Position numbers and translations under genes: made by a program. Shown here piece after piece: positions 1 to 7,710 of a stretch of 16,611 bases of DNA (position 1 is its first letter; the number at the start of each line of letters is the position of its first letter). The stretch covers positions 1 through 16,611 of the forward strand of contig JAPHUN010000239.1 in assembly GCA_026193435.1 (NCBI GenBank). The letters run 5' to 3'. A model generated the notes under the pieces. It searched no databases and had not been told where the DNA came from. It saw nothing but the letters and a program-made list of their open reading frames with translations. This DNA is from Chlorobium sp. Lineage in GTDB: Bacteria > Bacteroidota > Chlorobiia > Chlorobiales > Chlorobiaceae.

Positions 1-966
1 ACTGCGAAATACCTTCCTGAGAATATACTGAGCAACAAGGATCTGGAGAAAATACTCGACACCAATGATGAGTGGATTCGCACAAGAACGGGTATTGGCG
101 AACGTCGAATTTTAAAAGGACCGGACAAAGCAACGTCATATCTGTGTACCAGGGTTGCACAGCGGATCCTTGAAAAACGAGGCATCACTGCTGATGAACT
201 TGACCTTATTATTGTCGCGACGATGACTCCCGACATGGTCTTTCCGTCAACGGCCTGTCTTGTCCAGAAGAATATTCAGGCGATGAACGCATGGGCTTTC
301 GACCTCTCCGGAGCATGTTCAGGATTTTTGTACGCACTCAATACCGGAGCACAGTTCATCACTTCCGGTACACACAAAAAGGTGCTTGTTATAGGCGGAG
401 AAAAAATGTCGGCGATCATGGACTATACCGACAGAACGACCAGCGTTCTGTTCGGCGACGGTGCTGCCGGCGTGCTTCTTGAACCGGGGCAGGATGAGGA
501 GCATGGTCTGATCGACGCCAGACTGTATTCAGACGGCAGAGGCGGAGATAACCTCTGTATGCCTGCAGGCGGCAGCCTGCGACCGGCAACACATGAGACG
601 ATTGACGCAAAGCTTCACTATCTCCAGCAGGACGGCCCGCAGGTATTCAAAGCTGCTGTGGTCGCTATGGCCGAGGTTGCAGCTGAAGTCATGGAAAGAA
701 ACAGACTGACCAGTGACGATATTGATTTCCTCATCCCGCACCAGGCAAATAACAGAATTATTCAGGCAACTGCCGAGCGTATGCATCTCGACCAGAAAAA
801 GGTCGCGAAAAATATCGAACGCTACGGCAACACTTCGGCAGCAACCATACCGATCTGTCTTGCTGAACTCGATGAAGAAGGAAAGCTGCATACCGGCAGC
901 AACCTCATACTTGTCAGTTTCGGAGCCGGATACACGTGGGGCAGCATATACCTTAAATGGCAGTAG
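1..966 (+). CDS. fabH: beta-ketoacyl-ACP synthase III (5'-truncated)
   Basis: Condenses acetyl-CoA (or another short acyl-CoA) with malonyl-ACP to start fatty-acid synthesis in the cytoplasm. The reading frame is open from base 1 and begins around the family motif YLPE, so roughly the first 8-12 residues lie outside the window; 321 residues are present, close to the usual 317-335. The catalytic triad is visible: Cys in GACSGF (codon 316-318), His in PHQANN (codon 739-741) and Asn in YGNTSAA (codon 829-831). The [13 protein letters not shown] signature near the N-terminus is also typical. The first ATG inside the window, at 223, is internal and not the start. It is first in a fabH-fabD-fabG-acpP-fabF cluster, 35 nt ahead of fabD. 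Identification is secure; substrate chain preference cannot be read from sequence. Confidence 0.96.
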   Translation, partial: TAKYLPENILSNKDLEKILDTNDEWIRTRTGIGERRILKGPDKATSYLCTRVAQRILEKRGITADELDLIIVATMTPDMVFPSTACLVQKNIQAMNAWAFDLSGACSGFLYALNTGAQFITSGTHKKVLVIGGEKMSAIMDYTDRTTSVLFGDGAAGVLLEPGQDEEHGLIDARLYSDGRGGDNLCMPAGGSLRPATHETIDAKLHYLQQDGPQVFKAAVVAMAEVAAEVMERNRLTSDDIDFLIPHQANNRIIQATAERMHLDQKKVAKNIERYGNTSAATIPICLAELDEEGKLHTGSNLILVSFGAGYTWGSIYLKWQ

Positions 967-1001
967 TAACAATCTCTTACTGAAACCGAAGAACGAACTT
1001 C

Positions 1002-1913
1002 ATGAAAGCATTTGTATTCCCCGGTCAGGGCTCACAGTATTGCGGCATGGCCAAAGAGATCTATGACCGGTATCCTGAAGCCCGTACCCTGATGGAGAGG
1101 GCTGACGAGATCCTTGGCTATTCTATTTCAGACATCATGTTCAACGGAAGCGAAGATGATCTTCGCCAGACACGCTACACGCAGCCTGCGATCTTTCTGC
1201 ACAGCATCGCGGTCGCGAAACTGCTCGGAGACAATCAGGCCGGCATGACCGCAGGACACAGTCTGGGAGAGTACACCGCGCTTTGTTACGCTGACGCGAT
1301 GAGTTTTGACGACGCGATACACATTGTCGCAAAAAGGGGCGAACTGATGCAGAACGCAGGAACGATAAACCCCGGCACCATGGCCGCAGTGATAGGCATG
1401 AAGGATACTGCTCTTGAAGATCTTCTTGCTGAAGCAGGAACAGAGGGAATTGTACAGGCCGCAAATTTCAATTCTCCAGGACAGGTAGTTATTTCAGGGG
1501 ATATCGATGCCGTCAGAAAAGCTGTTGAACTGGCTCCGTCGAAAGGAGCGAGAATGGCCAAAGAGCTTGTCGTCTCCGGCGCGTTTCACTCCCCTCTCAT
1601 GAAACCGGCAGAAGAAGAGCTGAAAGCAAGCCTTGACGCGATCACCATTAATGATGCCCGGATCCCTGTCTGTATGAACGTCGTGGCAAAACCGGTCAGG
1701 CGAAAAGAAGAGATACACAACAACCTCGTACTGCAGCTTACCAGCTCCGTCAAATGGCAGCAGTCGGTTGAAGCGATGATTGCCGAAGGGGTCACGTCAT
1801 TTGTCGAAACCGGCCCGCAGAAGGTTCTTCAGGGGCTGATCAAGAGAATCGACCGCTCAGTAACCATTGACGGCGTAGACACCGCAGACCAGATTGCACA
1901 GAAACTGTCATAG
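1002..1913 (+). CDS. fabD: malonyl-CoA:ACP transacylase
   Basis: Transfers malonyl from CoA to the acyl carrier protein, supplying the extender unit for FabH and FabF. The 303-residue length is normal. The N-terminal FPGQGSQ motif (residues 6-12), nucleophile Ser87 in GHSLGEY, Arg112 in AKRGELM (substrate carboxylate binding in this family) and catalytic His196 in GAFHSPLM are all present. The start is set by the conserved [12 protein letters not shown] beginning; no clear Shine-Dalgarno sequence precedes it. It sits 35 nt after fabH and 29 nt before fabG, consistent with one transcript. No irregularities are seen. Confidence 0.97.
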   Translation: MKAFVFPGQGSQYCGMAKEIYDRYPEARTLMERADEILGYSISDIMFNGSEDDLRQTRYTQPAIFLHSIAVAKLLGDNQAGMTAGHSLGEYTALCYADAMSFDDAIHIVAKRGELMQNAGTINPGTMAAVIGMKDTALEDLLAEAGTEGIVQAANFNSPGQVVISGDIDAVRKAVELAPSKGARMAKELVVSGAFHSPLMKPAEEELKASLDAITINDARIPVCMNVVAKPVRRKEEIHNNLVLQLTSSVKWQQSVEAMIAEGVTSFVETGPQKVLQGLIKRIDRSVTIDGVDTADQIAQKLS

Positions 1914-1942
1914 CAGTAACAACGAGAAAAAAATTATACCCT

Positions 1943-2680
1943 ATGTTTAAAGGCAAAACCGCCGTTATAACCGGCGCCGCCAGAGGAATCGGTCAGGCAA
2001 TCGCAGTAAACCTTGCCTCAAAAGGGGCAAACATCGTCATTTGTGATCTTCAGACAGAATGGCTTGAAGAAACAGCTGAAGCGATAAAAAAAACAGGCGG
2101 AAAAGTCACCTGCAAGGAGCTTGACGTCACAAACCACGATGCCGCTTCTGCCGTATTTCAGGAAATCGCTTCAGAGACCGGCTCAATAGATATCCTGATC
2201 AACAATGCAGGCATCACCCGTGACGGCTTGCTGATGCGAATGAGTGAAGCTGACTGGGATGCTGTACTTGCCGTGAACCTTAAAGGCACCTTCAACTGCA
2301 CCAAGGCTGTCAGCCGCACCATGATGAAACAGCGAAGCGGCGCGATCGTCAATATCGCATCGATTATCGGCATCATGGGTAACGCCGGTCAGGCAAATTA
2401 CGGTGCGTCCAAAGCCGGTGTCATAGCATTCACTAAGTCGGTAGCCAAGGAACTTGCATCCAGGAACATCAGGGTTAACGCTGTAGCCCCCGGCTTTATC
2501 ACGTCAAAAATGACCGACGCGCTTTCAGATGATGTTCGCGACGCCATGCTTGATGCCATTCCTCTGAAACGGTTCGGCACCCCTGAAAATGTTGCCGATG
2601 CAGTTTCGTTCCTTGCCGGCGATCAGGCAGCCTATATCACCGGTGAAGTCGTGAACATAAGCGGGGGCATGGTTATGTGA
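1943..2680 (+). CDS. fabG: 3-oxoacyl-[acyl-carrier-protein] reductase
   Basis: NADPH-dependent reductase of the 3-ketoacyl-ACP intermediate, a classical short-chain dehydrogenase. The 245-residue protein has the cofactor motif TGAARGIG (residues 10-17), NNAG (87-90), and the catalytic tetrad Asn112, Ser140, Tyr153 and Lys157 (YGASK). The C-terminal VNISGGMVM is typical of FabG. The start ATG is followed at once by the expected first beta strand ([10 protein letters not shown]). No strong Shine-Dalgarno sequence is visible. Its position between fabD and acpP makes FabG the specific assignment rather than another SDR. A 94-nt gap holding a candidate promoter separates it from acpP. Confidence 0.97.
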   Translation: MFKGKTAVITGAARGIGQAIAVNLASKGANIVICDLQTEWLEETAEAIKKTGGKVTCKELDVTNHDAASAVFQEIASETGSIDILINNAGITRDGLLMRMSEADWDAVLAVNLKGTFNCTKAVSRTMMKQRSGAIVNIASIIGIMGNAGQANYGASKAGVIAFTKSVAKELASRNIRVNAVAPGFITSKMTDALSDDVRDAMLDAIPLKRFGTPENVADAVSFLAGDQAAYITGEVVNISGGMVM

Positions 2681-2708
2681 TTTGGCAGAGGTCTGTCTGC
2701 TTTGTATA

Positions 2709-2737
2709 TTGCCAGACATTTTTTTTGTATTTACTAT
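2709..2737 (+). promoter_or_regulatory. candidate sigma-70-type promoter of acpP
   Basis: TTGCCA (2709-2714) and TACTAT (2732-2737) are separated by exactly 17 nt, which would start transcription near 2744 and give a leader of about 30 nt before acpP. The spacing is ideal; the -35 matches 4 of 6 consensus positions and the -10 matches 4 of 6. It lies in the only sizeable gap of the fab cluster. This is inferred from sequence alone. Confidence 0.5.
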
Positions 2738-2761
2738 AAACAGCACTACCTAACCCTAACT

Positions 2762-2769
2762 GGAGAGGA
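2762..2769 (+). promoter_or_regulatory. strong ribosome binding site of acpP
   Basis: GGAGAGGA lies 5 nt before the acpP ATG at 2775. It stands out because most genes here, including fabD, fabG, gcvPB, bchZ and infC, have no obvious Shine-Dalgarno match. It fits the high protein level expected of acyl carrier protein. Confidence 0.75.
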
Positions 2770-2774
2770 ATACA

Positions 2775-3011
2775 ATGAGCGCGGAAATCAAAGACAAAGT
2801 TTACGATATCATCGTAAGCAAAATGGGTGTCAACAAAGATCAAATCAAACCTGAATCCAAATTCGCCGATGATCTTGGCGCCGATTCGCTCGATACTGTT
2901 GAGCTGATCATGGATCTCGAGAATGAATTCGATGTTCAGATTCCTGATGAAGATGCAGAAAAAATCAGCACTGTTCAGCAGGCGATAGATTACATCGTCA
3001 ACAACAAATAA
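2775..3011 (+). CDS. acpP: acyl carrier protein
   Basis: Small acidic carrier that holds growing acyl chains on a 4'-phosphopantetheine arm. The 78-residue protein has the attachment site Ser38 in [10 protein letters not shown], the acidic helix II that partner enzymes dock on, and the usual overall length. It is preceded by a candidate promoter of its own and the best ribosome binding site in the cluster. A hairpin (3015-3040) follows the stop codon. The combination suggests expression above that of the flanking enzymes, as is typical of ACP. No irregularities are seen. Confidence 0.98.
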   Translation: MSAEIKDKVYDIIVSKMGVNKDQIKPESKFADDLGADSLDTVELIMDLENEFDVQIPDEDAEKISTVQQAIDYIVNNK

Positions 3012-3014
3012 TTT

Positions 3015-3040
3015 CCCTGCGCAATCAGCATCAAGCAGGG
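3015..3040 (+). repeat. inverted repeat between acpP and fabF
   Basis: Arms CCCTGC (3015-3020) and GCAGGG (3035-3040) are perfectly complementary with a 14-nt loop, in the 48-nt gap between acpP and fabF. No T-run follows, so it is not a classical intrinsic terminator. A transcript-end stabiliser, processing site or partial attenuator that favours acpP over fabF is possible. Confidence 0.45.
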
Positions 3041-3059
3041 TTAACGTCAAACAAGTGAA

Positions 3060-4304
3060 ATGGGTCAGGAACGCAAACGCATTGTTGTTACCGGTATAGG
3101 GGTGTTATCTCCCGTCGGTCTGTCAAAGGAAGAACTCAAAGAATCCCTTTACCAGGGAAAAAGCGGTGCTGCGCCCATAACCTATTTTGACACGAACGGC
3201 TTTTCAACGCGTTTTGCCTGTGAATTGAAAGGGTTCAAGGCTGAGGACTATATGGATACCAAATCCTCCTCACGCATGGACCCCTTCAGTCAGTATGCCG
3301 TCATAGCTGCTGAGCAGGCCCTGAAGGATTCCGGTCTTGACCTTTCCTCAATCGATCCCGCGAGAATTGGTGTCGTTCACGGGTCAGGAACCGGCGGCAT
3401 GACCATACATGACGCACAGATGCGGGTATATCTTGAAAAAGGGCCCCGCAGAATAAGCCCGTTTTTCATCCCTATGCTTATTCCTGACATCGCTGCCGGA
3501 CAGATCTCGATGAGAAACAAGTTGATGGGACCGAACTATGCCACTGCCTCGGCATGCGCCACTTCCCTGCACGCAATTATAGACGCATGGATGCTTCTTC
3601 AGCTCGACATGGCAGACTATATGGTCTGTGGTGGTTCAGAAGCCGCTATCACGCCAATGAGCGTCGGAGGGTTTAACGCTGCCAGGGCGCTGTCAACGCG
3701 CAATGATGATCCTGAAACCGCATCACGGCCTTACGACAGGGACCGGGACGGCTTCGTAATGGGAGAGGGCGCAGGCTCTCTGATCCTGGAAACACTCGAG
3801 TCAGCGCAGTCGCGCGGGGCAAAAATATACGGTGAACTTGCCGGTGTCGGCGCTTCAGCAGATGCCCATCATCTTACTGCCCCCCATCCGGAAGGTGCGG
3901 GCGCATTAAACGCCATGAATAGCGCTCTCGCTCAAGCAGGGATTACGCCTGAAGCTATCGACTATGTCAATACACATGGTACGGCCACACCGCTTGGCGA
4001 TTTAGCCGAGCTCAAAGCGCTCAGAAAGCTCTTCGGTGATCACGCGAAAAAAATCAGCATCAGCTCGACCAAATCCATGACAGGTCATCTGCTCGGCGCG
4101 GCAGGTGTCGTAGAATCAATTGCCTGTCTTCTTGCACTGGAAAGTCAGGTTGTGCCTCCAACGATCAATATCGAGAACCTTGACCCTGAAGTTGATCTGG
4201 ATGTCACTCCCAACACGCCAAAAGAACGAAAAATCGACTACGTTCTCAACAACGGCTTTGGTTTTGGCGGTCACAACGCTACGCTTATTTTCAAAAAAAT
4301 ATAG
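3060..4304 (+). CDS. fabF: beta-ketoacyl-ACP synthase II
   Basis: Elongating condensing enzyme that joins acyl-ACP to malonyl-ACP. The 414-residue length is standard. The Cys-His-His triad of the FabB/F type is present: Cys166 in SACATS, His306 in [11 protein letters not shown] and His343 in GHLLGAAG, with Lys338 in STKSMTGH and the C-terminal [10 protein letters not shown] loop. The order of these motifs separates it from FabH, which uses Cys-His-Asn. It lies between acpP and rnc, as in many bacterial fab clusters, with only 24 nt before rnc. Confidence 0.97.
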   Translation: MGQERKRIVVTGIGVLSPVGLSKEELKESLYQGKSGAAPITYFDTNGFSTRFACELKGFKAEDYMDTKSSSRMDPFSQYAVIAAEQALKDSGLDLSSIDPARIGVVHGSGTGGMTIHDAQMRVYLEKGPRRISPFFIPMLIPDIAAGQISMRNKLMGPNYATASACATSLHAIIDAWMLLQLDMADYMVCGGSEAAITPMSVGGFNAARALSTRNDDPETASRPYDRDRDGFVMGEGAGSLILETLESAQSRGAKIYGELAGVGASADAHHLTAPHPEGAGALNAMNSALAQAGITPEAIDYVNTHGTATPLGDLAELKALRKLFGDHAKKISISSTKSMTGHLLGAAGVVESIACLLALESQVVPPTINIENLDPEVDLDVTPNTPKERKIDYVLNNGFGFGGHNATLIFKKI

Positions 4305-4328
4305 GTATCAGCAAAACATCTCCTGCAT

Positions 4329-5144
4329 ATGGAGAAGCTCTGGCAAAAACTCAGCTCATTAGCCTTCAATCGCCCTCAAAGCCATGAGCAGTCTGAAACC
4401 GGACCTACCACAGATCGAAATGCACCGCCGATTCCGCAGAGCACCTCAACATGGTTAGCAGACATTCTCGGCTTTTCGCCCATTGAAAAGAAGTTATACG
4501 TGATCGCCCTTACACACCGCTCGATCGTGCATGACCATCCGGAACCGTCCGATTCAAATCAACGTCTTGAATTTCTGGGAGACGCTGTTCTCGATCTGAT
4601 CATTTCCGAGTTGCTGTATACCGTTTTCCCTGAAAGTGACGAAGGGAAGCTGTCGAGCAATCGGGCGAAAATCGTTAACAGGAAGTCGCTCGCCGGTTTT
4701 GCCGGAAAAATATCTCTTGGCGAACACCTGCTTATCGGTGAAACCGCTGACAAGATCAAAATACAAACAAGCACGTCCTCTCTTGCAGATGCTTTTGAAG
4801 CCCTCATTGGAGCACTCTATCTCGATAAGGGGTTGGAGGAAACACGAAAGTTCATCATGCGGCATGTCGCAGGGCATGTCGATATCAAGAAAATCGATAC
4901 TGTCGAGAACAATTATAAAAGCCGCCTGATTGAATATACCCAGTGCCACCAGATTGCGCCGCCTGTATACACCGTCGTTTCAGAAGAAGGGGCAGAACAT
5001 GAAAAACTGTTTACCATAGAAGTTTCCTGTGATAACAGGCCGCTCGGAAAAGGCTCTGCCAGAAGAAAGAAAGATGCGGAGCAAACCGCCGCCAGAGAAG
5101 CCATCGAGGAGCTGGAAGCAAGAAAAAGATCGGAAAGCGACTGA
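4329..5144 (+). CDS. rnc: ribonuclease III
   Basis: Double-strand-specific endoribonuclease for rRNA and structured mRNA processing. The signature RLEFLGDAVLD lies at residues 79-89, with metal-binding Glu81 and Asp85, and a second acidic pair, Asp154 and Glu157, in LADAFEALIGALYLDKG. A C-terminal dsRNA-binding domain (about residues 195-265) ends in the basic GKGSARRKKDAEQTAA stretch. At 271 residues it is longer than typical RNase III (about 226) because of a roughly 40-residue, polar, proline-rich N-terminal extension before WLADILGF. Coupling to fabF (24-nt gap) matches the common acpP-fabF-rnc arrangement. The ATG at 4329 is the best available start, but an initiation site inside the poorly conserved extension cannot be excluded. 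Confidence 0.95.
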   Translation: MEKLWQKLSSLAFNRPQSHEQSETGPTTDRNAPPIPQSTSTWLADILGFSPIEKKLYVIALTHRSIVHDHPEPSDSNQRLEFLGDAVLDLIISELLYTVFPESDEGKLSSNRAKIVNRKSLAGFAGKISLGEHLLIGETADKIKIQTSTSSLADAFEALIGALYLDKGLEETRKFIMRHVAGHVDIKKIDTVENNYKSRLIEYTQCHQIAPPVYTVVSEEGAEHEKLFTIEVSCDNRPLGKGSARRKKDAEQTAAREAIEELEARKRSESD

Positions 5145-5147
5145 TCC

Positions 5148-5182
5148 GGGGTATTCCAAACCGAAAAACCCCCTCTTTTTTT
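5148..5182 (+). terminator. probable intrinsic terminator after rnc
   Basis: GGGGT (5148-5152) pairs with ACCCC (5168-5172), with two further A-T pairs past a bulge. A T-run (5176-5182) follows three nucleotides later. It begins 4 nt after the rnc stop codon and would close the fab-rnc transcript. The stem is short, so strength is uncertain. Confidence 0.5.
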
Positions 5183-5190
5183 CTCTTTGT

Positions 5191-5219
5191 TTGAGCATTT
5201 CCTGTCAGTCATCTATATT
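5191..5219 (+). promoter_or_regulatory. candidate promoter of gcvPB
   Basis: TTGAGC (5191-5196), a 17-nt spacer and TATATT (5214-5219) form a good sigma-70-type match just after the rnc terminator. Predicted initiation near 5226 leaves a leader of about 180 nt. The -10 box is embedded in an inverted repeat, ATCTAT (5211-5216) and ATAGAT (5224-5229), suggesting an operator. Confidence 0.5.
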
Positions 5220-5405
5220 CAACATAGATAAAATCTAACGCCTTACCCATGAATGCAGTATCTTCGTTACTACTTCACTCTGCCTGACTGACGACTACCT
5301 GCAAAGCGTAAACACAGGATAATCTGCCGTGCAGGTCTTACAGGAAACAGAGGTATACCTGAAGCCGGCCAACGTAATCACTCCTCACTATTTGTATCAG
5401 TTACC
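5220..5405 (+). other. long untranslated leader of gcvPB
   Basis: About 180 nt without a supported gene. It contains a perfect 10-bp palindrome AGGTATACCT (5351-5360) and a looser inverted repeat CAGGT (5332-5336) with ACCTG (5357-5361). I looked for a glycine riboswitch and did not recognise its conserved blocks. A 12-residue ORF at 5249-5287 has no ribosome binding site and is not claimed. Confidence 0.4.
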
Positions 5406-6869
5406 ATGAAAGAAACGCTCATATTTGATCTTTCCCGCAAAGGGCGGAGAGGCATCTGCCTTGGCACACCGGATGTAGGCTCAAAACCTGTTGAACAGCT
5501 TATTCCTGAAAAATATCTTCGTACCGAGCCGGCAAGTTTGCCTGAACTTCCTGAAAGTGAAGTGGTCCGTCATTTTATCCGGTTGTCGAACCTTAACTAT
5601 CATGTAGACAAAAACATGTATCCGCTCGGCAGCTGCACGATGAAATACAATCCGAAAATCAACGACTATACATCCGCTCTCCAGGGGTTTACAGGCATGC
5701 ACCCGCTTCAACCTGAAAAAACAGCCCAGGGCTCTCTCAGGCTCATGTACGAACTCAGTGAAATGCTCGCTGAAATTGCAGGCATGGCCGGTGTTACCCT
5801 TCAGCCTGCAGCAGGAGCGCACGGAGAACTGACAGGCATTCTGCTGATAAAAAAATACCATGACTCCCTCGGCTCAAAACGCAACAAACTTCTGGTCGTT
5901 GATTCAGCTCACGGAACAAATCCCGCTTCGGCGGCAATTGCGAATTACGATACGATTTCCGTCAACAGCAACGCTGAAGGCCGAACCGATATCGGGGACC
6001 TTAAAGAAAAGCTCACCCCGGATGTAGCGGCATTGATGCTGACCAACCCCAATACGCTCGGATTGTTCGAGAAAGACATTCAGGTCATTGAAAAACTGGT
6101 TCATGATAACGGCAGCCTCCTTTACATGGACGGTGCGAACATGAACGCGCTCATGGGCATCACCAGACCGGGAGATATGGGTTTTGACGTCGTTCACTAC
6201 AATCTCCACAAAACCTTTTCAGCTCCTCATGGAGGAGGAGGCCCGGGAAGCGGTCCGGTCGGAGTCTGTGAAAAGCTTCTTCCATTCCTACCGGTACCGG
6301 TGATTGAGAAAACCGATGAAAACGGATGCGAGCGCTTCTCCATGAACATGGACAGGCCTCAAAGCATAGGAAGAATGATGAACTTCTACGGCAACTTCGG
6401 GGTGCTTGTACGGGCATACACCTACCTGAGAATGCTCGGCGCAGATGGAGTTAAAAGGGTCTCTGAAAACGCGATAATCAATGCCAACTACCTGCTCTCC
6501 AGACTGCTTGAAAAGTATGAACTTCCTTACCCTAAACCGGTAATGCATGAGTTCTGCCTTTCCGGAGACAGACAGAAAAAACAGCATAACGTCAGGACAC
6601 TGGATATAGCAAAACGGCTTCTCGACTACGGCTTTCATGCGCCGACAATCTACTTCCCGCTGATCGTGAGCGAAGCGCTGATGATTGAGCCGACAGAAAC
6701 GGAAACCAGGGAAACACTCGACGCGTTCGCCGAGGCTATGCTGGCAATTGCCGACGAAGCCGAGAACAACCCCGAACGTGTACTCAATTCGCCGGTCGAG
6801 ACCCCGATAAAAAGACTCGATGAAGCGCAGGCATCAAGAAAACTCAATATCTGCTGCCCCGGCTGCTGA
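5406..6869 (+). CDS. gcvPB: glycine dehydrogenase (decarboxylating) subunit 2
   Basis: PLP-carrying beta subunit of the split P-protein of the glycine cleavage system; with GcvPA it decarboxylates glycine and passes aminomethyl to the lipoyl arm of GcvH. At 487 residues it matches the two-subunit form, not the roughly 950-residue fused form. Lys269 in [19 protein letters not shown] is the expected PLP Schiff-base lysine, and [20 protein letters not shown] and [12 protein letters not shown] family blocks are recognisable. The C-terminus ends in CCPGC (residues 483-487), an unusual cysteine cluster. gcvPA, gcvT and gcvH are not in this window. No Shine-Dalgarno sequence is evident; the start is fixed by the typical N-terminal sequence. 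Confidence 0.95.
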   Translation: MKETLIFDLSRKGRRGICLGTPDVGSKPVEQLIPEKYLRTEPASLPELPESEVVRHFIRLSNLNYHVDKNMYPLGSCTMKYNPKINDYTSALQGFTGMHPLQPEKTAQGSLRLMYELSEMLAEIAGMAGVTLQPAAGAHGELTGILLIKKYHDSLGSKRNKLLVVDSAHGTNPASAAIANYDTISVNSNAEGRTDIGDLKEKLTPDVAALMLTNPNTLGLFEKDIQVIEKLVHDNGSLLYMDGANMNALMGITRPGDMGFDVVHYNLHKTFSAPHGGGGPGSGPVGVCEKLLPFLPVPVIEKTDENGCERFSMNMDRPQSIGRMMNFYGNFGVLVRAYTYLRMLGADGVKRVSENAIINANYLLSRLLEKYELPYPKPVMHEFCLSGDRQKKQHNVRTLDIAKRLLDYGFHAPTIYFPLIVSEALMIEPTETETRETLDAFAEAMLAIADEAENNPERVLNSPVETPIKRLDEAQASRKLNICCPGC

Positions 6870-6874
6870 GGAAT

Positions 6875-6909
6875 AGTCTGCAGTAGGCAGTTCTCAATCT
6901 GCAGTCTAA
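6875..6909. repeat. degenerate heptamer tract 1 (5 units)
   Basis: Five consecutive 7-nt units stay in register: AGTCTGC, AGTAGGC, AGTTCTC, AATCTGC, AGTCTAA. The shared core is A-G-T at positions 1-3 with C at position 7 in most units. It begins 6 nt after the gcvPB stop. Similar to short tandem heptanucleotide repeats known in some bacterial intergenic regions. Confidence 0.6.
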
Positions 6910-6916
6910 ATTCATC

Positions 6917-6956
6917 TCGCCCTTTCTCACGACCTCAGAAAGGGCGAAAGATTTTT
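6917..6956 (+). terminator. hairpin terminator after gcvPB
   Basis: A perfect 11-bp stem, TCGCCCTTTCT (6917-6927) with AGAAAGGGCGA (6937-6947), encloses a 9-nt loop and is followed within 4 nt by five T residues (6952-6956). This is a credible intrinsic terminator for gcvPB. The right arm can instead pair with 6954-6961; see the next entry. Confidence 0.6.
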
Positions 6957-6961
6957 CGCCC
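6942..6961. repeat. REP-like palindrome GGGCGA..TCGCCC
   Basis: GGGCGAAA (6942-6949) and TTTCGCCC (6954-6961) form an 8-bp stem with a 4-nt loop, followed by CTAC. The left arm is the same sequence used by the 6917-6947 hairpin, so the two structures exclude each other. The GGGCGA/TCGCCCCTAC pattern resembles dispersed palindromic intergenic repeats known in other bacteria; copy number in this genome is unknown. Confidence 0.5.
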
Positions 6962-6966
6962 CTACA

Positions 6967-7036
6967 ACCTGCCAACTGCCCACTGAAGACTGCCCCCCAT
7001 CGTCACGTGTTACTTGTCACTTACTAACTATTCACC
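6967..7036. repeat. degenerate heptamer tract 2 (about 10 units)
   Basis: Seventy bases divide into ten in-phase 7-nt units, first of the type ACTGCC plus one base (ACCTGCC, AACTGCC, CACTGAA, GACTGCC) and then GTCACTT-like (GTCACGT, GTTACTT, GTCACTT, ACTAACT, ATTCACC). The first block is roughly the inverse complement of tract 1 (GGCAGT versus ACTGCC), so the two tracts flank the palindrome as imperfect inverted copies. Confidence 0.5.
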
Positions 7037-7055
7037 TAAATGTGACTTCGACGTA

Positions 7056-7084
7056 TTGGCAATTACGGAATATGAGTGTATACT
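7056..7084 (+). promoter_or_regulatory. strong promoter of the HNH gene, with operator-like palindrome
   Basis: TTGGCA (7056-7061), exactly 17 nt, then TATACT (7079-7084): each hexamer matches consensus at 5 of 6 positions, the best promoter seen in the window. Initiation is predicted near 7091, only about 12 nt before the ATG at 7103. The -10 box lies within an inverted repeat with 7-bp arms, TATGAGT (7071-7077) and ACTCATA (7082-7088), a likely repressor site. Confidence 0.65.
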
Positions 7085-7102
7085 CATACAAACGACGTTA
7101 TC

Positions 7103-7621
7103 ATGTCTTTACGCAGAACAAAAGTGCTTGTCCTCAACAGCAGCTATGAACCGCTGACCATTTGTGATGCTCAAAAAGCCATAGTTCTGCTTTTCTGCGG
7201 AAAAGCTGTATCGGTAGCTCATCACCCTGAACGGTTTGTCTGCACAGTATCAGAATCCTTTCCTCTGCCGAGTATTGTACGGTTGAATGTTTTTGTCAGA
7301 GTGCCGTATAAGCATATAATGCTGACCAGAAAAAATATTTTCAGGCGGGACAACTTTCAGTGCCAGTACTGCGGAACATCCGGCACCCCGCTTACCATAG
7401 ATCATATGACTCCTCGTTCACAGGGCGGAGAGGACTCCTGGGAAAATCTGGTCACAGCCTGCGGTCCCTGTAACACAAAAAAAGGAAACAGAACCCCGCA
7501 GGAAGCACGCATGATTCCGCAGAAAAAACCGATTCGTCCAAGCCATATTATGCTGATGCGGAAGTTCATTACAACCGTATCAGAAGATTGGAAGCCGTAT
7601 CTTTTCATGGCATCTTCCTGA
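7103..7621 (+). CDS. HNH endonuclease family protein
   Basis: A 172-residue protein with a C-terminal HNH nuclease fold stabilised by a four-cysteine zinc site: Cys87-x2-Cys90 and Cys120-x2-Cys123. Between them are Asp100-His101 in [13 protein letters not shown] and Asn115 in WENL, the expected catalytic and metal positions. The N-terminal part ([23 protein letters not shown]) is characteristic of a widespread standalone HNH family whose biological role is not established. A GTG at 7076 extends the frame by nine codons, but it lies inside the -35/-10 promoter, so ATG 7103 is chosen. The gene is monocistronic or shared with nagZ; no restriction methylase or phage gene is nearby, so a restriction or phage role is not supported. 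Confidence 0.85.
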   Translation: MSLRRTKVLVLNSSYEPLTICDAQKAIVLLFCGKAVSVAHHPERFVCTVSESFPLPSIVRLNVFVRVPYKHIMLTRKNIFRRDNFQCQYCGTSGTPLTIDHMTPRSQGGEDSWENLVTACGPCNTKKGNRTPQEARMIPQKKPIRPSHIMLMRKFITTVSEDWKPYLFMASS

Positions 7622-7635
7622 ATGAAGCAACCCTG

Positions 7636-7666
7636 GATTGAACGGTTTAGCCGTTCAATCGATTGA
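7636..7666. repeat. perfect hairpin between HNH gene and nagZ, with alternative pairing
   Basis: GATTGAACGG (7636-7645) and CCGTTCAATC (7651-7660) form a perfect 10-bp stem with a 5-nt loop. The right arm also starts a 12-bp palindrome TCAATCGATTGA (7655-7666). No T-run follows on either strand, so it is not a standard intrinsic terminator. An mRNA 3'-end stabiliser or protein site is possible. Confidence 0.55.
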
Positions 7667-7710
7667 TACGTGAACACGGTGGAAAGCTAAACATTCCCGG
7701 AGCTCTTCTT

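Noticed and set aside
529..972. 147-aa reading frame opposite fabH
   Set aside because: It lies fully over the conserved fabH catalytic region and has no recognisable domain; it is an antisense shadow.
5249..5287. 12-residue ORF in the gcvPB leader
   Set aside because: No ribosome binding site and no recognisable leader-peptide logic such as glycine codons.
5220..5405. Glycine riboswitch upstream of gcvPB
   Set aside because: Expected from the gene, but I could not find the conserved tandem aptamer sequence blocks; a covariance search would settle it.
7076..7102. GTG start nine codons upstream for the HNH protein
   Set aside because: The GTG falls in the spacer of a near-consensus promoter, upstream of the predicted transcription start.
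7663..7710. TTG start for the NagZ-like protein
   Set aside because: It would put 16 polar residues ahead of a clean signal peptide, and ATG 7711 has its own GGAG.
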